DNA of 64,000 nucleotides from Vitellaria paradoxa (taxonomy: Eukaryota; Streptophyta; Magnoliopsida; Ericales; Sapotaceae), in NCBI GenBank assembly GCA_019916065.1, contig CM034233.1:39410862-39474861 (forward strand), given 5' to 3'. A program made the position numbers and the translations under genes. Shown here one piece after another: positions 1 through 11,525 of this stretch; position 1 is the first letter of the stretch; each line of letters starts with the position of its first letter. Under the pieces are notes generated by a model that saw nothing but the letters and a program-made list of their open reading frames with translations, did no database searches and had not been told where the DNA came from.

Positions 1-276
1 GAATCATTATATTTAGTTAAAAATGAGTCTGCTCAATCTGCTCCCACTAGTCAAATTGCGGTTGTTGATGGGCATGGCTTATGAGATAGCCATGTTGGAG
101 ATCGTAATAACAAAGGCTAGGGACCTCATCCTAAGTGCACACTTTATAGACAGATACGACACCTGCAAGACAAGTGTTGGAAACTTGCAAGCTAACTCAG
201 ATGACACTTGCTGCTACTATTGATACTTCTAGCAATGATATGATTCCTAGCAATGAGATAGCTTGCTCCACCAGTG
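1..276 (+). pseudogene. Copia element B: 3' part of gag with zinc knuckle, cut off by the window edge and by element A
   Basis: This is the C-terminal part of a Ty1/copia gag, the nucleocapsid region that binds element RNA. A Gly/Arg/Asn-rich stretch at about 75-130 is followed by a zinc knuckle at about 135-180 that reads C-x2-Y-x4-H-x4-C, ending DKCWKLAS; the second Cys of the usual CCHC is Tyr. A stop follows directly. The coding context continues at 11526 with the protease, so element A landed between gag and protease. The 5' end, including LTR and gag start, lies outside the window. The copia assignment rests on the knuckle and on the integrase and RT found downstream. Confidence 0.75.
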
Positions 277-281
277 ACTAT
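277..281. repeat. Target-site duplication of element A, left copy (ACTAT)
   Basis: ACTAT here is repeated exactly at 11521-11525, directly outside both LTRs of element A. Five bases is the normal TSD size for plant gypsy elements. Confidence 0.85.
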
Positions 282-966
282 TATACACACAAAATTCATG
301 TTTAGAAAATAAATAGGAAATTGTGGGAACAAATTGAACTTTTATTGCTTTGGAGAAAAATTGGATTACAATCTATGAGGCTTCTAATCAAAGAACTAAT
401 TCTCTGATTCTTCTCTTCTCGATGTCAGTTCGAGGGCTTGAAACTTGATCTCAAGCCAACACTTGTGTGTTCTTGATGCTTGAGAGTCTGTAGAGTCTTG
501 GGAGCTTAATCTAGCAGAGTCTCCTTATATGCAAAAGAATCTGTCTTTGTGCTTAGTAGTTACCCCTATTTATAGATGTGTGAGGGAGAGTTATGGTGGA
601 GTTTAACTTCTTCAAGATAATTATCTCATTATTTTATTTATTAAATAAGAGATAATATCAAAGAGTTAAGATAACATCATATTTCTTTAATAATTATCTC
701 TTATTTACTTATTTTTTTAAGAGATAAATATTAATACATATTAATTATCTTTAGTAGTGGGACCTATTGACAAGTGGCACAATTCGATTGGTCAAGTCTT
801 ATCATCTTCAAGCTGCATCATTTTTACACATGGTGGCAAGTGATTCATCCACTTGTGTAGTTTTGTTAATATCCTCCACTAGACATATGGCAAGATTTAA
901 TTTTTCAATTTAATTGGGCTTTATCTGACACTTAGCAATACTTGATTTGGCCAAAATTTGTCTACA
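282..966 (-). repeat. Element A 3' LTR (left copy)
   Basis: Aligns along its whole length with 10852-11520. On the minus strand it starts TGTAGACAAATTTTGG and ends at the ACTAT duplication; the terminal CA has changed (plus strand TATACAC here, TGTACAC in the other copy). A minus-strand TATA box lies at 563-575. Confidence 0.85.
563..575 (-). promoter_or_regulatory. TATA box in element A 3' LTR
   Basis: Minus strand reads CTATAAATAGGGG, a near-ideal plant TATA box, and it is kept identically in the other LTR at 11129-11141. Confidence 0.6.
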
Positions 967-1154
967 AATGCCCCTCGATACTTGATCACGTACACATTGC
1001 AGTAGTGTTGAAGAGTGAACGAGTCTTGAATCTGAAAATTGGATGCCATTACCTGGAACAATTTGAATTCCTGCATAATGACAATTCTTTTTTAAATTTG
1101 ACAGAAATCACACTTTATATATTTTAATTTCTATACATAGAAATTAAAATAATG

Positions 1155-1320
1155 AATTTGATTTTATTTTGAATTCCAAATTTGAGTTGGAATCAAAATT
1201 TTCTTTCATGAAAGAAATAAAATTTGTTTTTAATTCCAAATTTGAGTTAGAATCAAAATTTACTTTCATGAAAGAAATTAAATTTATTTCTAATTCCAAA
1301 ATTTTTAGGAATCAGAAATT
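1155..1320. repeat. 60-bp tandem repeat, about 2.5 copies
   Basis: Units start near 1171, 1231 and 1291 with AATTCCAAATTTGAGTT and are spaced exactly 60 bp. Each unit boundary carries the palindrome CTTTCATGAAAG. The third copy is degraded. Confidence 0.75.
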
Positions 1321-1948
1321 GTTTTCTTTTTAACGATAATTCAAAACTTTAAAAGGAATTATATTCATTGTAAGCTTAGATGTATGCATTGCAGCACAAG
1401 TCACCTTCTCGTGATGGTCTTAATTCCAAGGTAACCACGTATTTGTATTGAATAGAATTTTATAGCTTTAAAACAATCATAATCAATTTTGGACTCTGAT
1501 TGAATTTAAAATTCTATAAAAGTGACTCAATCTCATTAGCTTTAAATCAATTGAACTAATCTTCTCAAGACTTCGGAGTGGCAACATCTTCTCATCAAGA
1601 AAATTAATTATATTCCTCTCCACGATGCATAAAGCTACACCAGCTTTCTTCCACCTAGTGCGATAGCCAGAAGGGCTATTAAAAGTAATGAGGGATACTT
1701 CTTTACTTCAGGTATTTTCATTCTCTATTCCCTATGTTTCTTCTTTTTTCTTTTTATTGAACACACAGAGCAGCAAATTTTTTTATCTTCTTTCATTTGG
1801 ACGGACAGAGTGCTGTAATTTTTTTTTTCTTTTTCTCATAGCATACATTTTTTTTATAGTATCTTTGGCATCGAATTTATGATTTCAACTCCGCAAATCT
1901 CAGCTTGTTGATTTTAACTTTATCAATTTAGAAGTTGCATTTGTTCAT

Positions 1949-2480
1949 GCCTACATCAGTTAGAGCCTTTAAATTCGGTTTCAATAAGAATTCAGAGGTG
2001 AAAGTTGTTTGTGCTAGCATCTATTAGTGCCTACATCTGTTAGAGTCTTTAAATTCAGTTTTAGTAAGAATTTAGGATTGAAAGTTTGTTCGTGCCAGCA
2101 TCTGTTCGCGCCTATACTGGCTAAAGTCATTGAATTCGGCTTCGGCAAGAATTTGGGGCTAAAAGTTTGTTCGTGCCAGCACCTGTTTGCACCTACATCA
2201 GTCAGAGCCTTTGAATTCGGCTTTGGTAAAAATTCAGGGCTAAAATTTTGTTCGTGCCAGCATCCATTTGCGCCTACATCAGCTACAGTCTTAGAATTCG
2301 GCTTTGATAAGAATTTAGGGCTGAAAGTTTGTTCGTGCTAGCATTCATTTGCGCTTACATTAGCTACAGTCTTAGAATTCGGCTTTGACAAGAATTCAGG
2401 GTTGAAAGTTTGTTGCGCCTACATCAGCTAGAGCATTTGCATTCAATTTTGGCAATTTTGAGGTTGAAAGTTGCTCGTGC
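1949..2480. repeat. 81-bp tandem repeat, about 7 copies
   Basis: Units starting GCCTACATCAG occur at 1949, 2029, 2110, 2191, 2272, 2353 and 2417, so the period is 80-81 bp, with a shortened sixth unit. Because 81 is a multiple of three, a plus-strand frame stays open over four units (2027-2341) and encodes a 27-residue repeat with the motif CSCQH-x-FAP. It lies antisense in the tail of element A and is most likely non-coding satellite-like DNA. Confidence 0.85.
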
Positions 2481-2514
2481 CTCCAAACCTCTGAAGCTGA
2501 CTTAGGGACTACAT

Positions 2515-3062
2515 TAAAAGTCTTAGGAATCTCTATACCAGCTCCTAGGGTTTTAGGATTGTATTGAAGGTCTTAAGAATCTCTGTATCGGATCTCTAGG
2601 GCTTTGGATAGCATTAAAGGCCTTCTCTATGTTAGATCCCTAAGGTTTTGGGATTGTATTAAAGGTCTTAGGAATCTCTATGTCAGATCCCTAGGGTTTT
2701 GGATAGTATTGAAGGTCTTAAGAATCTCCGTTTCAGATCCCTAAGATGTTGTTAGATTACTTTAAAAGTCTTAGGAATCTCTATGTCAGATCCTTAAGAT
2801 GTTACTGGATTGCTTTGAAAGCCTTAGGAATCTCTGTGTTAAATCTCTAGGGTTTTGGATAGCATTAAAAAGGTTTTAGGAATCTTTATGTCAGATCCTT
2901 AAGATATTTGTTGAATTGCTTTGAAGGCCTTAGGAATCTCTTTGTCAGATCCCTAAAGTGTTGTTGGATTGATTTGAAGGCCCTAGAAATCTTTGTGTTA
3001 GGTCCTTAAGATTGTTGAATTGCTTTGAAAGCCTTAGGAATTTCTATATCAGATCTCTAAGA
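2515..3062. repeat. 50-53-bp tandem repeat, about 11 copies
   Basis: The core TCTTAGGAATCTCTATGTC, followed by AGATCCCTAAGRTGTT, recurs near 2521, 2571, 2666, 2716, 2769, 2822, 2874, 2929, 2980 and 3031. Spacing is 50-55 bp, with one interval holding a partial unit. Confidence 0.85.
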
Positions 3063-3794
3063 TGTTGTAATTATTTTATTTCATATTATGGTTACCTTCA
3101 ACAATTATTTGCTGTATAGCTAGAAGATTCTCTATTTTTCTTGATATATGCTGAAGGCAGATCCTATTTGCTGCAATATGATAGCATGAATATGTACACA
3201 TTTAAGAAGATTCTGTCGAGGAGACTGGGTTTTAAGTGGGACCAGTGTGACCCATTCAATCTTATCTAGGAGCTTACTTAGTGGGCACTATTCATTTCTA
3301 CGGTAAAATTCATAGCCATAAGACATCTTCAAAAGCATTGTTCTTGTAATCCTCACTTTGTTATGATGTTGACCATCTCCTGCTATTAAGTAGTCCTCTC
3401 GACATTGGAAATACTTTTTGGAGATGTTCTCAGTGTATCACAAGCTTTATCATGAATTATGGATTCACTACTCATGATTGGGTTAATTGGTTAATTTTTT
3501 TTGACTGGATGGCTGAGTTTGAAACAAGATTTCAAACTATCTTCACACCCAAAATGGGAGCAAGCTAAGTGTAGTTCATCAAAATAGATTTTTTTTTAAT
3601 GAATGCTATGTACACAAGATGGGATCAAGCAAAGAGTAGTTTATTAAAATGGATTTTTTTTTTAATGAATGACTGAACTTGGAATAGACTTCAAGTTGCC
3701 TTGTTCCCAAGATGGGACCAAACCAAGCGTAGTTCATTTTTTTTGGTGCCTTTCACAATTTATACTCATGTGAGCCACGAGTAGTACATGTATT

Positions 3795-4950
3795 TTAAAG
3801 ATAATAGTGCTTCAAGAATTTGTCATTTATGGGGCCGATTCTCAAGCTATCTTCAGCAACTATCCTGTATACTTCATTGGAGTAGACTTCTTGTGCTACA
3901 TATGGGCCATCCCACTTGGAGTTGAACTTTTTTCTTGTATGATGAGTGGTAATTAATAGGTTTTCTCATAGCGAGTACTAAGTCTCATTTCTAAAAGGAT
4001 CGAGGGTAGACTATTTTTTTGAATGCTATAGAAAGATGAGCTGGATAACATTTTAAATGTTGCTATGCATCAAGCCTCTTTTCATCAAGTACTTCCAATT
4101 CTTCCAGTTGCAAGCGAGCATTTTCTTCTTGAGTAATCCCTTCTTGAAGAGCAATATGTAATGATGGGATTTGATACTTGAGGGGGAGAATAGCTTCCAC
4201 GCCATATACTAAAGTATAAAAAATAGCTTGTGTAGATGTTCGATATATTGTTTGGTAGGCTCAAAGGGCTTCTCTAATTCTATCGTGCCAGTCTCGCTTT
4301 AACTTTGCAACTACTTTCTTTAATGGATTTCTTAGAGTTTTGTTGAATGTTTGGCAAGACCATTTGTAGGCGCATTATACATAGAAAAAGTTGTATTGTT
4401 TGAACCTGAACTTTTCACATAATTTGTTCATCAAACTGTTATAGAAAGGCTTCCTATTATCAGTTATGATATATCACAGCACACCATATCTGAAGATGAT
4501 ATTAGTGTGAATGAAGTCCTTGACATTTTCTTTCTTAACTTCTCTTAATGGTACAACTTTAGCCCACTTAGAGAAATAGTCAGTTACTGCTAAAATGTAC
4601 AAATGACTAGCAGAAGACTTAGGCAATGACCCTATTACGTCTAGCTCCTATGCATTAAATAGCCAAGAAGTGATAGTTGGAGAGAGCGGTTCTGGCGGTT
4701 GATGTATAAAGTTTATACAAAATTAATAGGCTTGGCATCTTTTAGCCCTCCATAGTCCTTTACCATAGTAGGCTAGTAGTAGTCCATTCTTTTGATTTGA
4801 AAGTGATGTTTTGGACCAAATTGATAAGCACAACACACGCCAGAATGAGCTTCTTCCAATGCTTGTGTAGCTTCAACCTTTCCTAAGCAGCGGAGGAATA
4901 GTTCTCCGAAAGAATGATGATAGTGTATCCTTGTAGTAAACAAATCTTGA
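3795..4950 (-). pseudogene. Element A integrase
   Basis: The minus strand reads a retroviral-type integrase core, with DYFSKWAKV at about 4560-4605 and, downstream, a target-region stretch ending in the Tat-type tail GPINDKFLKHYYL just before the stop at 3795. This enzyme would insert the element cDNA into the host chromosome in the nucleus. Several stops and small frameshifts break it, so no long frame survives. It is the last pol domain, and the non-coding tail begins right after it. Confidence 0.7.
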
Positions 4951-4999
4951 AACTCGACGCTTTATGTCTGTTCTTCTACGTGGACCTTTTGGTAATTTC

Positions 5000-6160
5000 T
5001 AATAGAGTAGATAATCAATGAGCAGTTGATGCTAGTCATTTTCTTCAATTTCAAAGATTAAAATTGCATCTACATCTCTTTTATCATTGTCTTCATTATC
5101 GAAGAGTGAAGGAACAACCCATCTTTGATAAATTGGGATTCACGTTTCTTGATCAGGCAATGCAAGTGTTAAAGTAAGCTTAGCAAAGGAATTTGTTTGT
5201 TTATTATCTTTTTTGGTATATGTCCCAAGGTAACGCCGCTAAGCTATCTTGTCAATCGAGTTACATAGTTGTAATAAGGAACAAGTTCAGTCTTCTTTAC
5301 TTCATAAGTGTTTAGTAGTTGATTGATTATTGATTTTGAGTCTCTATATACATTGAATTTTAACTACTTCATGTTGACAGCCATTTCCAACCCATGTATA
5401 AGTGAAAAATACTACACCAGCTCTTGCACCATTACACTAAGTTGCTCCATTGAAATACATCTTCCATAGTTGTCGAACTTCCACATAGAGGATTTTTCAT
5501 TTGGCAGTTTTTCTGATGACTTTGATTAGCAGGTATGGGATGATTACTTAGGAAATCAGCTTAGGCTTGTCCCTTAAACTCATTTTGAGGCACATAAATC
5601 ATCTTAAATTCTTGAATAAGAAGAGACCATCTTGCTAGTCAATTAGATAAGACTGGTATTGACATGATGTACTTGACAAGATTGGTTTTGGAGATGAAAT
5701 AAATAGTGTGAGCTTGAAAATAATATCGTAATTTTTGAATTGCAAACACTAAGGCCAAACACATAATTTGAATTGGTGACTAGTTTAGCTCATTGTGGGT
5801 CATTATCCTATTAAAATAGTAAAGGGCATTTTCTTTTCCCTTTTCATTTTGTTGAGCAAGTAAAGCTCTAGTAGACCATTCTTGTGCAACAATATACAGA
5901 ACCAATGGTTTCCTAAGAATAGGAGTGGCCAATACTAGTGATTTCATCAAATACACTTTGATGCTTTTGGAGGTATTACTGCATACTTCATTCCATTCGT
6001 ACGGAACTCCTTTCTTCATTAGCCAGCTAAATGGTTGACAATGACTAGTTAAATTTGAAATGAATCGTCAGAAATAGACCAATCACCCTTGTAGTCTCTC
6101 GAGCTCATGAATATTTCGAGATTCAATCATCTTTAGGATAGTATCAATCTTTGTTTGATC
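5000..6160 (-). pseudogene. Element A RNase H region (two RNase H domains)
   Basis: The open piece at 5780-6019 reads the gypsy RNase H (connection region, then YYFNRIMTHNELN). It continues in broken frames through KLRYYFQAH and LARWSLLIQEF. A second, separate RNase H start with the pattern YFNGA...GAGAGVVF follows at about 5430-5480. Two RNase H domains in a row (gypsy type, then an added type) are characteristic of the Tat lineage. They would remove the RNA strand during cDNA synthesis. Many stops make it inactive. Confidence 0.65.
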
Positions 6161-6165
6161 GATTT

Positions 6166-6830
6166 CTATGCTACGATGACGTACAATGAACCTAAGTAAC
6201 TTTTAGAGGGGACACTAAAGGCACATTTCAAGAGATTCATCTTGAGCTGGAATTGACGTGGGCGGTTAAACACTTTCTTTAAATCTTGAAGATGATTTGC
6301 TCTTTTTCTTGACTTTATAACAAGATCATCCATATAGTATTCAATATTTTTGTGAAACATGCCATCGAAGATCTTTTGCATTGCCCTTTGATAAGTAACA
6401 TTTGTATTTTTTAATCCAAACGGCATTATGTTATAACAGTAGATGTCTTTGGGCGTGCAAAAAACTGTTAGCTCTTCGTTTTGCAATGTTATGTGAATTT
6501 GATTATAACTAGATGACTCGTCTAGAGGACAAGACTTCGTGACTAGTGGTAGCATCCACCATGTGACAAGCCTTCGTGACTAGTAGTAGCATCCACCATG
6601 TGTTCTGTTAATGGAAACAGAAAGTCATCTTTTGGGCAAGCATGGTTGAGATCTTGAAAGTCAATAGACACTTGAATTTGTCTATTCTTCTTTTTGACAG
6701 GGGCAATACTAGAGATCCAAGTTGGATTTTTGACTTCTCGATTAAACTTGGTCTCAATGAGTTTATTAGCCTTAGCTTTAATCCTTGGAATTAACTCGAG
6801 TTGGAATCGTCGTTGAGCTTGTTTAATTAG
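6166..6830 (-). pseudogene. Element A reverse transcriptase
   Basis: The minus strand reads the RT fingers (VKKKNRQIQVSIDFQDLNHA, then CPKDDF, at about 6625-6710), then MPFGLKN and the catalytic YMDDLVIKS in the 129-residue open piece 6166-6555. The first active-site region is disrupted by a 37-bp tandem duplication (6529-6602), which shifts the frame. RT copies the element RNA into DNA. YMDD, not YVDD or FIDD, agrees with the Tat-like placement. Non-functional. Confidence 0.85.
6529..6602. repeat. 37-bp tandem duplication inside element A RT
   Basis: 6529-6565 and 6566-6602 are near-identical direct repeats, each ending in the 15-base string AGCATCCACCATGTG. The added 37 bp shifts the frame by one. 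Confidence 0.85.
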
Positions 6831-8295
6831 TTAGACACCTCGTTTTACTACTAAATGATGAATAATGATTTTAGGGTCTAATCTAGGCATTTTTTTATAG
6901 CTTCAAATGAATATATCCTTGTACTCTATGAGAAGCTCAACATAAGCCTTTTCTTTCTTAGGACTTAGAAGAGTACTTATGTAAATTGGTCGAGGGTCTT
7001 CTAGTGTACCAAGGTTGATTTATTTCAAGTCATCGACAGTAGACTTAACACATTTTTCAAGTTCTGGCGGAGCATCTTCAGCTTCCTTTTTCACTTGAAT
7101 TTCCCCATCACTTGCAATGATGTGAAATGAGTATTCAATATTTCTTTTCCCAGGGATGGTATTTGATGTCTCAGTAGAAGATCTCGTGACTACTACTATT
7201 TGTCGCTTCACCTTCAATTCTTGTTCAGTTGTCACTACCAGAGTAGTATGACGCTTCACACGAGATGGTATTTTACTTTTGAGATATTTGGGGTCTTCTA
7301 AGATGATATTAATCTTTTATTTCTTCTCAATGGTTTTCTTAGAGATTCTCAATCTATTCTTGACAGATTTTCTAGGTGTAGGAGATATGATGACTTCATT
7401 TGATGCAAAAATTTTTGCCTCCATTTGATCAAAGACTGAGCCTTTTAACTTTGTCTTTTCTAACTAGTCAAAAATTGACACTCTTTAATTTGTTTCTTCC
7501 AAACAATTAGAAGCTGATGTTTGTGGATTTGCTTCTTCTAAACAATCGAAAATTGAAGTCCGTGGATTTATTTCCTCCAGACGATCAAAGATAGAAGACT
7601 TGACTAGTACTAGTGATTTATCTTCCTCAACAGCAATGTAGTTGACTGATTTTTTTATGATGATATGCGCTGGAGCAGGTGAAGTGAAACTAACACCTGA
7701 ACGAGAATTTTGTACAGTATATCCTTTTTGTCTTAGCATATTTTGAGTCAAGTTCAATCTATATGCATTTTGTCCATCAGCTTTTGGTGGTAACTTCCCT
7801 AAGGTGGATGACATCTTTGGATTATATCTAGCCTTTGCAAGAAGTTTGTATGCATTTGGATCATAACTCTCATTTGTGTGTGTTGAAGGTAGGTCAATAT
7901 GCTAGTAAGTCACCATGCTCTACTTTAGAACTTTGTGTTGGTTGAACAAACCTTGAGATTGATGTAGTCACCTTTGTTTGATGATATTGGTAATAAGGAG
8001 AGTTAGTCCATCCAAGGCTTGATCACCAACTTTTCGAGCCTTTGGCACATAACGAAGTACTGGAGTGGTATTCTTAGAGGCTTTCATGTTATGCTTCTCA
8101 TCACCGCTTTTAATGAGTTTGCCAATTTCCTTATTTTGATAAGCAATTTTACCACTCTTATCATCTTGGGTATTGTCGCTCTGTTGAAACTTGTATGTTG
8201 ATGAATTACTCCTATCGCTCCCTGTCCACCTTTATTGAGACCTTGAGTCATCAATTGACTGTGAGAGAGCTCATTTGAAGTGATGTCAAGCTGTT
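6831..8295 (-). pseudogene. Element A linker between protease and RT
   Basis: Minus-strand open pieces at 7020-7259 and 7485-7814 are rich in Lys/Arg and Ser/Thr. The second ends in three short repeats built on S-x-FD-x-LEE-x-N-P. No enzymatic motif is seen. Its position between protease and RT matches the long low-complexity linker found in this kind of plant gypsy polyprotein; a separate function is not claimed. Confidence 0.5.
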
Positions 8296-8502
8296 TCATA
8301 ATGTGAAGAGCTTGATGTTGACTGTAGTTTTGCCATCCACAAGCATTCTGTTGATTTTCTTTTCACATGTGAATCCAATAACAAAAGGAGGATGATTGTG
8401 TGGTGTTGACCTAAGAAGCAAATTTTCATTAGAAAAAATAATCTTTATCATGCATATGACACAATCATTGATTAAAACTTTGGTGTCTTCTCTAGTTACC
8501 AT
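8296..8502 (-). pseudogene. Element A aspartic protease
   Basis: The minus strand reads an N-terminal MVTREDTKVLIND and then a degenerate active site, RMLVDGKTTVNI, where the family normally has the LVDGGSAVNI type. The catalytic Asp is kept, but the following Gly/Ser pair is changed. The protease would cut the Gag-Pol polyprotein. It lies between the gag and RT regions as expected. Confidence 0.7.
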
Positions 8503-8534
8503 GTTCTCTTCATCTTTATCATTTTCTTCGGTTA

Positions 8535-10774
8535 CTACATGATAAGTAGTAATTTTGAGAGTAGATGGATTAGCATTCTGCCACGATTTTGGAAGGAATT
8601 CTCACAAAGTGATAGGAATCCATGGTGCTTGCGTGTATGATTAATCTGGCATAGTTGGTGGTATCTTCTTGGTCTTCTTTCTGTCCTGCTTTCTTTTACT
8701 AGATCTTGTGAACTTTTGCTTATATCGAATGACTTGAGGACGACGTGACTTTGACTTATTCTTTCTCTTGCAAGTAATAAGTGTCCATCCTTTCTTGGCT
8801 GAATCAATTGTTGTTTCATCTACGCCAAATTTCTTTATCAACAGTTCTGCAGTAGAAGTAGGTTAACAATACATCGATATTTTTATTAAATCAAATAATC
8901 CAAGTTGAATTTCAAACCTTAACAGGTTAGGAATTAAACTTTCAGGTGTGGGATCAATGGATCAAATCACAACAGTAGTTTGGTTGGTGATTGCCACCTC
9001 CTTCTCTTCTTCTAAAAGGATTTTTTCTTGGCTTGTTGACTGCATAATCTTTTCCTTGAGTACGAAGCATCACCGAGTAAAATGATTGATTAGCCAATGA
9101 TACTTGCAATAATTTGGATCATTAACTTTGTTAGCTTCCTCGGGGTGCTCCATCTCTAGAAGCTTAATGATCTTTAGTTTTAACAGATTCTCGAGCATTC
9201 AAGGAACTTCAAAATCAGGAAATGGATACTCCCTTGCCTACATTTCTTCAAGCGTAAGTCTTTTCCATCCTCTTCCTTGGTTGGATTCTTCCTCCTTCAT
9301 TTCTTTCTTCCTAGGCTTAGTTGGAGTTGCAGAAATTTTCACTAGTGTAGTGGAAATTTTTACTGATGTAGTGGAAATGGACATAGATTCTTTATTGCCT
9401 GGTTTGGAGAAAGTCTTGTTCTCTTTGTAGTTATTTTTTGACTTGCTTCTTCCTTTTTGAGATTCTTGAATCGGCAGCCTTTGATTACCACTTCATGCAA
9501 CACTAAGTTCCATATCATGAGCATGGGTAGCCAATTTTTCAAACGTTTTAGGCTTAATGTCTTAAAGAATGTAACAAAGCCCCCAGTGTATGCCCTATTA
9601 CACATTTCGACTGTTGAAGCTTCAAATAGCCTATCCTTATAATTGAGACTTAAATTTCTCTATCTATAGATGAAGTCAACGACAAGTTCTTCTTTCCATT
9701 GGTGAGAGTTTGTGAGCTTAATCATACTTGTGGTATGGCTAGTACTACAGAATTTGTTGAGAAATTCTTGCTCCAGTTGATCCTAGTTATCGATGGTGCT
9801 GGCCTCTAGATCACAGTACCAATTGAATACATTACCATTGAGAGTTCGAACAAACTGTTTGACTAGAAGATGCCCATCAGTTCCAGCATTGCTGCTTGCT
9901 TCCACAAAGTAAGTGACATGTTACTTTGGATTTTCTTTGCCATCAAATTGTTAGAATTTTGGGGGTTGATAACCAGCATGCATCTTCAGTTGATCAATCT
10001 GACAGGTGCAAGGCTTTTTCCTCTTTCTTGTCTTTGAGGGTGTCCAAAATGAACTCCTTCAATCGATCAAGATGGATGAAACCATCAGTAGAGATCATGA
10101 GCTTTTTAGAGTTTTTTCTTGCTTATTGGATGATTCTGTCACTTCTTGTGGTTTTGGAGGAGCAGGAGTTTGGCTTGATTTTCTGGTGTTGTTCAGCTTA
10201 CTCATTATTGCTTTAATTTGATGATCACATTTTTGGACCACCTTGTACAAAATTTTCATAATCTTTGACAACGAGTTGAGTTGCTTCTCTGACATTGCAT
10301 TCGTCATCATCACAGTCATTACTGTTGAGCCTTGAGAACTGGCAGAATCATCGTGCGGTTTGAACATTGATTGGGAAGTTTCTGAAGGGGAGTTGAACTC
10401 AGAACTACTCAAATCATCGATCTCCTTCTAGCTAGATTGGAGCTTGATACTTGAATTAGACTCTTGAGATATGAAAGGATGTGACAGAGCCTTCTCTAGA
10501 ATTGTAGAAATGTCTTTCTTCGGTTTTAAAATGGCATCTTCTTTGCCTTCTAGAAGATTTGATGATGTGGATGTTATGTGCTTGAGTTGAAAATAGGTGA
10601 TGATTTTAGTAATAGCGAGGCTTGTGTCAGTGCTTCAGCCATGGCTTTTGCTTTTATTCGTGTGACCGAGCCAGTACTTTGAGCAATAGATCTCGAGCTA
10701 GTGTTACTGTCAGCAGATTTAGAACTTTCGGCTTTTAAATCTTGAACCTTTGAATTGTCGTTCTTGGGAGCCAT
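8535..10774 (-). pseudogene. Element A gag
   Basis: Starts at a Met (10774) reading MAPKNDNSK, 78 bases inside the 5' LTR; this start is chosen because the N-terminal Ser/Lys-rich opening matches this gag type. Later pieces include 10095-10412, Ser-rich with a helical segment and a proline run; a broken capsid-like region to about 9200; a CKYHWLINHFT box (about 9100) resembling the C-x-YH...H...C zinc motif of this group; and a strongly basic segment at 8641-8841. Gag would form the particle. Frames are broken repeatedly. Confidence 0.65.
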
Positions 10775-10851
10775 TTAAAGTTTGGTTGATTTGATTTGAT
10801 GAAGAGAGAAGAAGAGAGACAGAGATTGTCCTACTAGATGTGTCAGAAATT
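10775..10851 (-). other. Element A leader, no recognisable primer binding site
   Basis: The 77 bases between the 5' LTR and the gag Met are purine-poor on the minus strand, with CTCTCTTCTTCTCTC. The place where a tRNA primer site is expected (minus strand AATTTCTGACACATC) does not resemble the Met, Asp or Arg primer sites known to me. Confidence 0.4.
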
Positions 10852-11520
10852 TGTACACAAAATTTGTGTTTGAAAAATAAACAGGAAATTGTAGGAATAA
10901 ATTAAACTTTTATTACTTTGTAGAAAAAGTGGTTTACAATATCTGAGACTTCTAATTAAAGAACTAATCCTCTGTTTCTTCTCTTCTTAAAGTTAATTCG
11001 AGGGTTTGAAGTTTGATCTTGAATTAACAATTGTGTGTTTTTGGTGCTTGAGAGTGTGGGGCTTTGAGAGCTTGATTCGGTAGAGTCTCCTTGTATGCAA
11101 AAGAATCTGTCTTTGTGCTTGGTAGTGACCCCTATTTATAGATGTGTGAGAGAGAGTTACAGTGGAGTTTAACTTATTCAAGGTAATTATCTCATTATTT
11201 TATTTATTAAATAAGAGATAATATCAAGGAGTTAAGATAAAATTATATTTCTTTAATAATTATCTCTTATTTATTCATTTTTTAAGAAATAAACATTAAT
11301 AAGTATTAATTATCTTTAGCAATAGGCCCTGCTAACAAGTAGCACAATTTGATTGGTCAAGTCTTGTTATTTTCAAGTTGAATCATTTTTACACGTGATG
11401 GCATGTGATTCATCCACGAAATTCTCCACTAGATACGTGGTAAGATTTAATTTGTTAATTTAACTAAGTTTTATCTGACATTTGGCAATACTTAATTTGG
11501 CCAAAATTTGTGCATCTACA
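10852..11520 (-). repeat. Element A 5' LTR (right copy)
   Basis: Partner of 282-966. Minus strand begins TGTAGATGCACAAATTTTGG and ends ACA at 10852. It carries the TATA box CTATAAATAGGGG (11129-11141), the likely start of element transcription. Confidence 0.85.
11129..11141 (-). promoter_or_regulatory. TATA box in element A 5' LTR
   Basis: Minus strand CTATAAATAGGGG, identical in both LTRs and correctly oriented to drive gag. Confidence 0.65.
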
Positions 11521-11525
11521 ACTAT
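11521..11525. repeat. Target-site duplication of element A, right copy (ACTAT)
   Basis: Exact match to 277-281. Confidence 0.85.

Larger units (their letters stand above)
967..3794 (-). other. Element A 3' non-coding tail
   Basis: No gene is supported between the integrase stop (3795) and the 3' LTR. The tail holds three separate tandem arrays (1155-1320, 1949-2480, 2515-3062). A weak purine run next to the LTR (minus strand CGAGGGGC, at about 969-976) may be the remains of the polypurine tract. Positions 3063-3794 show only AT-rich sequence with short T runs and a repeated stretch around 3550-3740 based on 'aagatgggatcaagc' and 'gtagttcatt'. Confidence 0.6.
282..11520 (-). mobile_element. 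Element A: decayed Ty3/gypsy retrotransposon, Tat-like, minus strand
   Basis: About 11.2 kb, bounded by two LTRs (282-966 and 10852-11520) and a perfect TSD. On the minus strand the order is 5' LTR, gag (from 10774), linker, protease, linker, RT, two RNase H domains, integrase, then a ~2.8 kb non-coding tail with tandem arrays, and the 3' LTR. Dual RNase H and a long repeat-bearing 3' tail are known marks of the Tat lineage; the RT motif YMDD-LVIKS and the gag CKYH-x-C box fit the same OTA group. The LTRs differ at roughly one base in ten by eye and every gene is broken, so it is old and inactive. Confidence 0.85.

Noticed and set aside
2027..2341. 104-codon plus-strand frame as a gene
   Set aside because: It is the 81-bp tandem array read in one frame, antisense within element A's tail; no gene signals.
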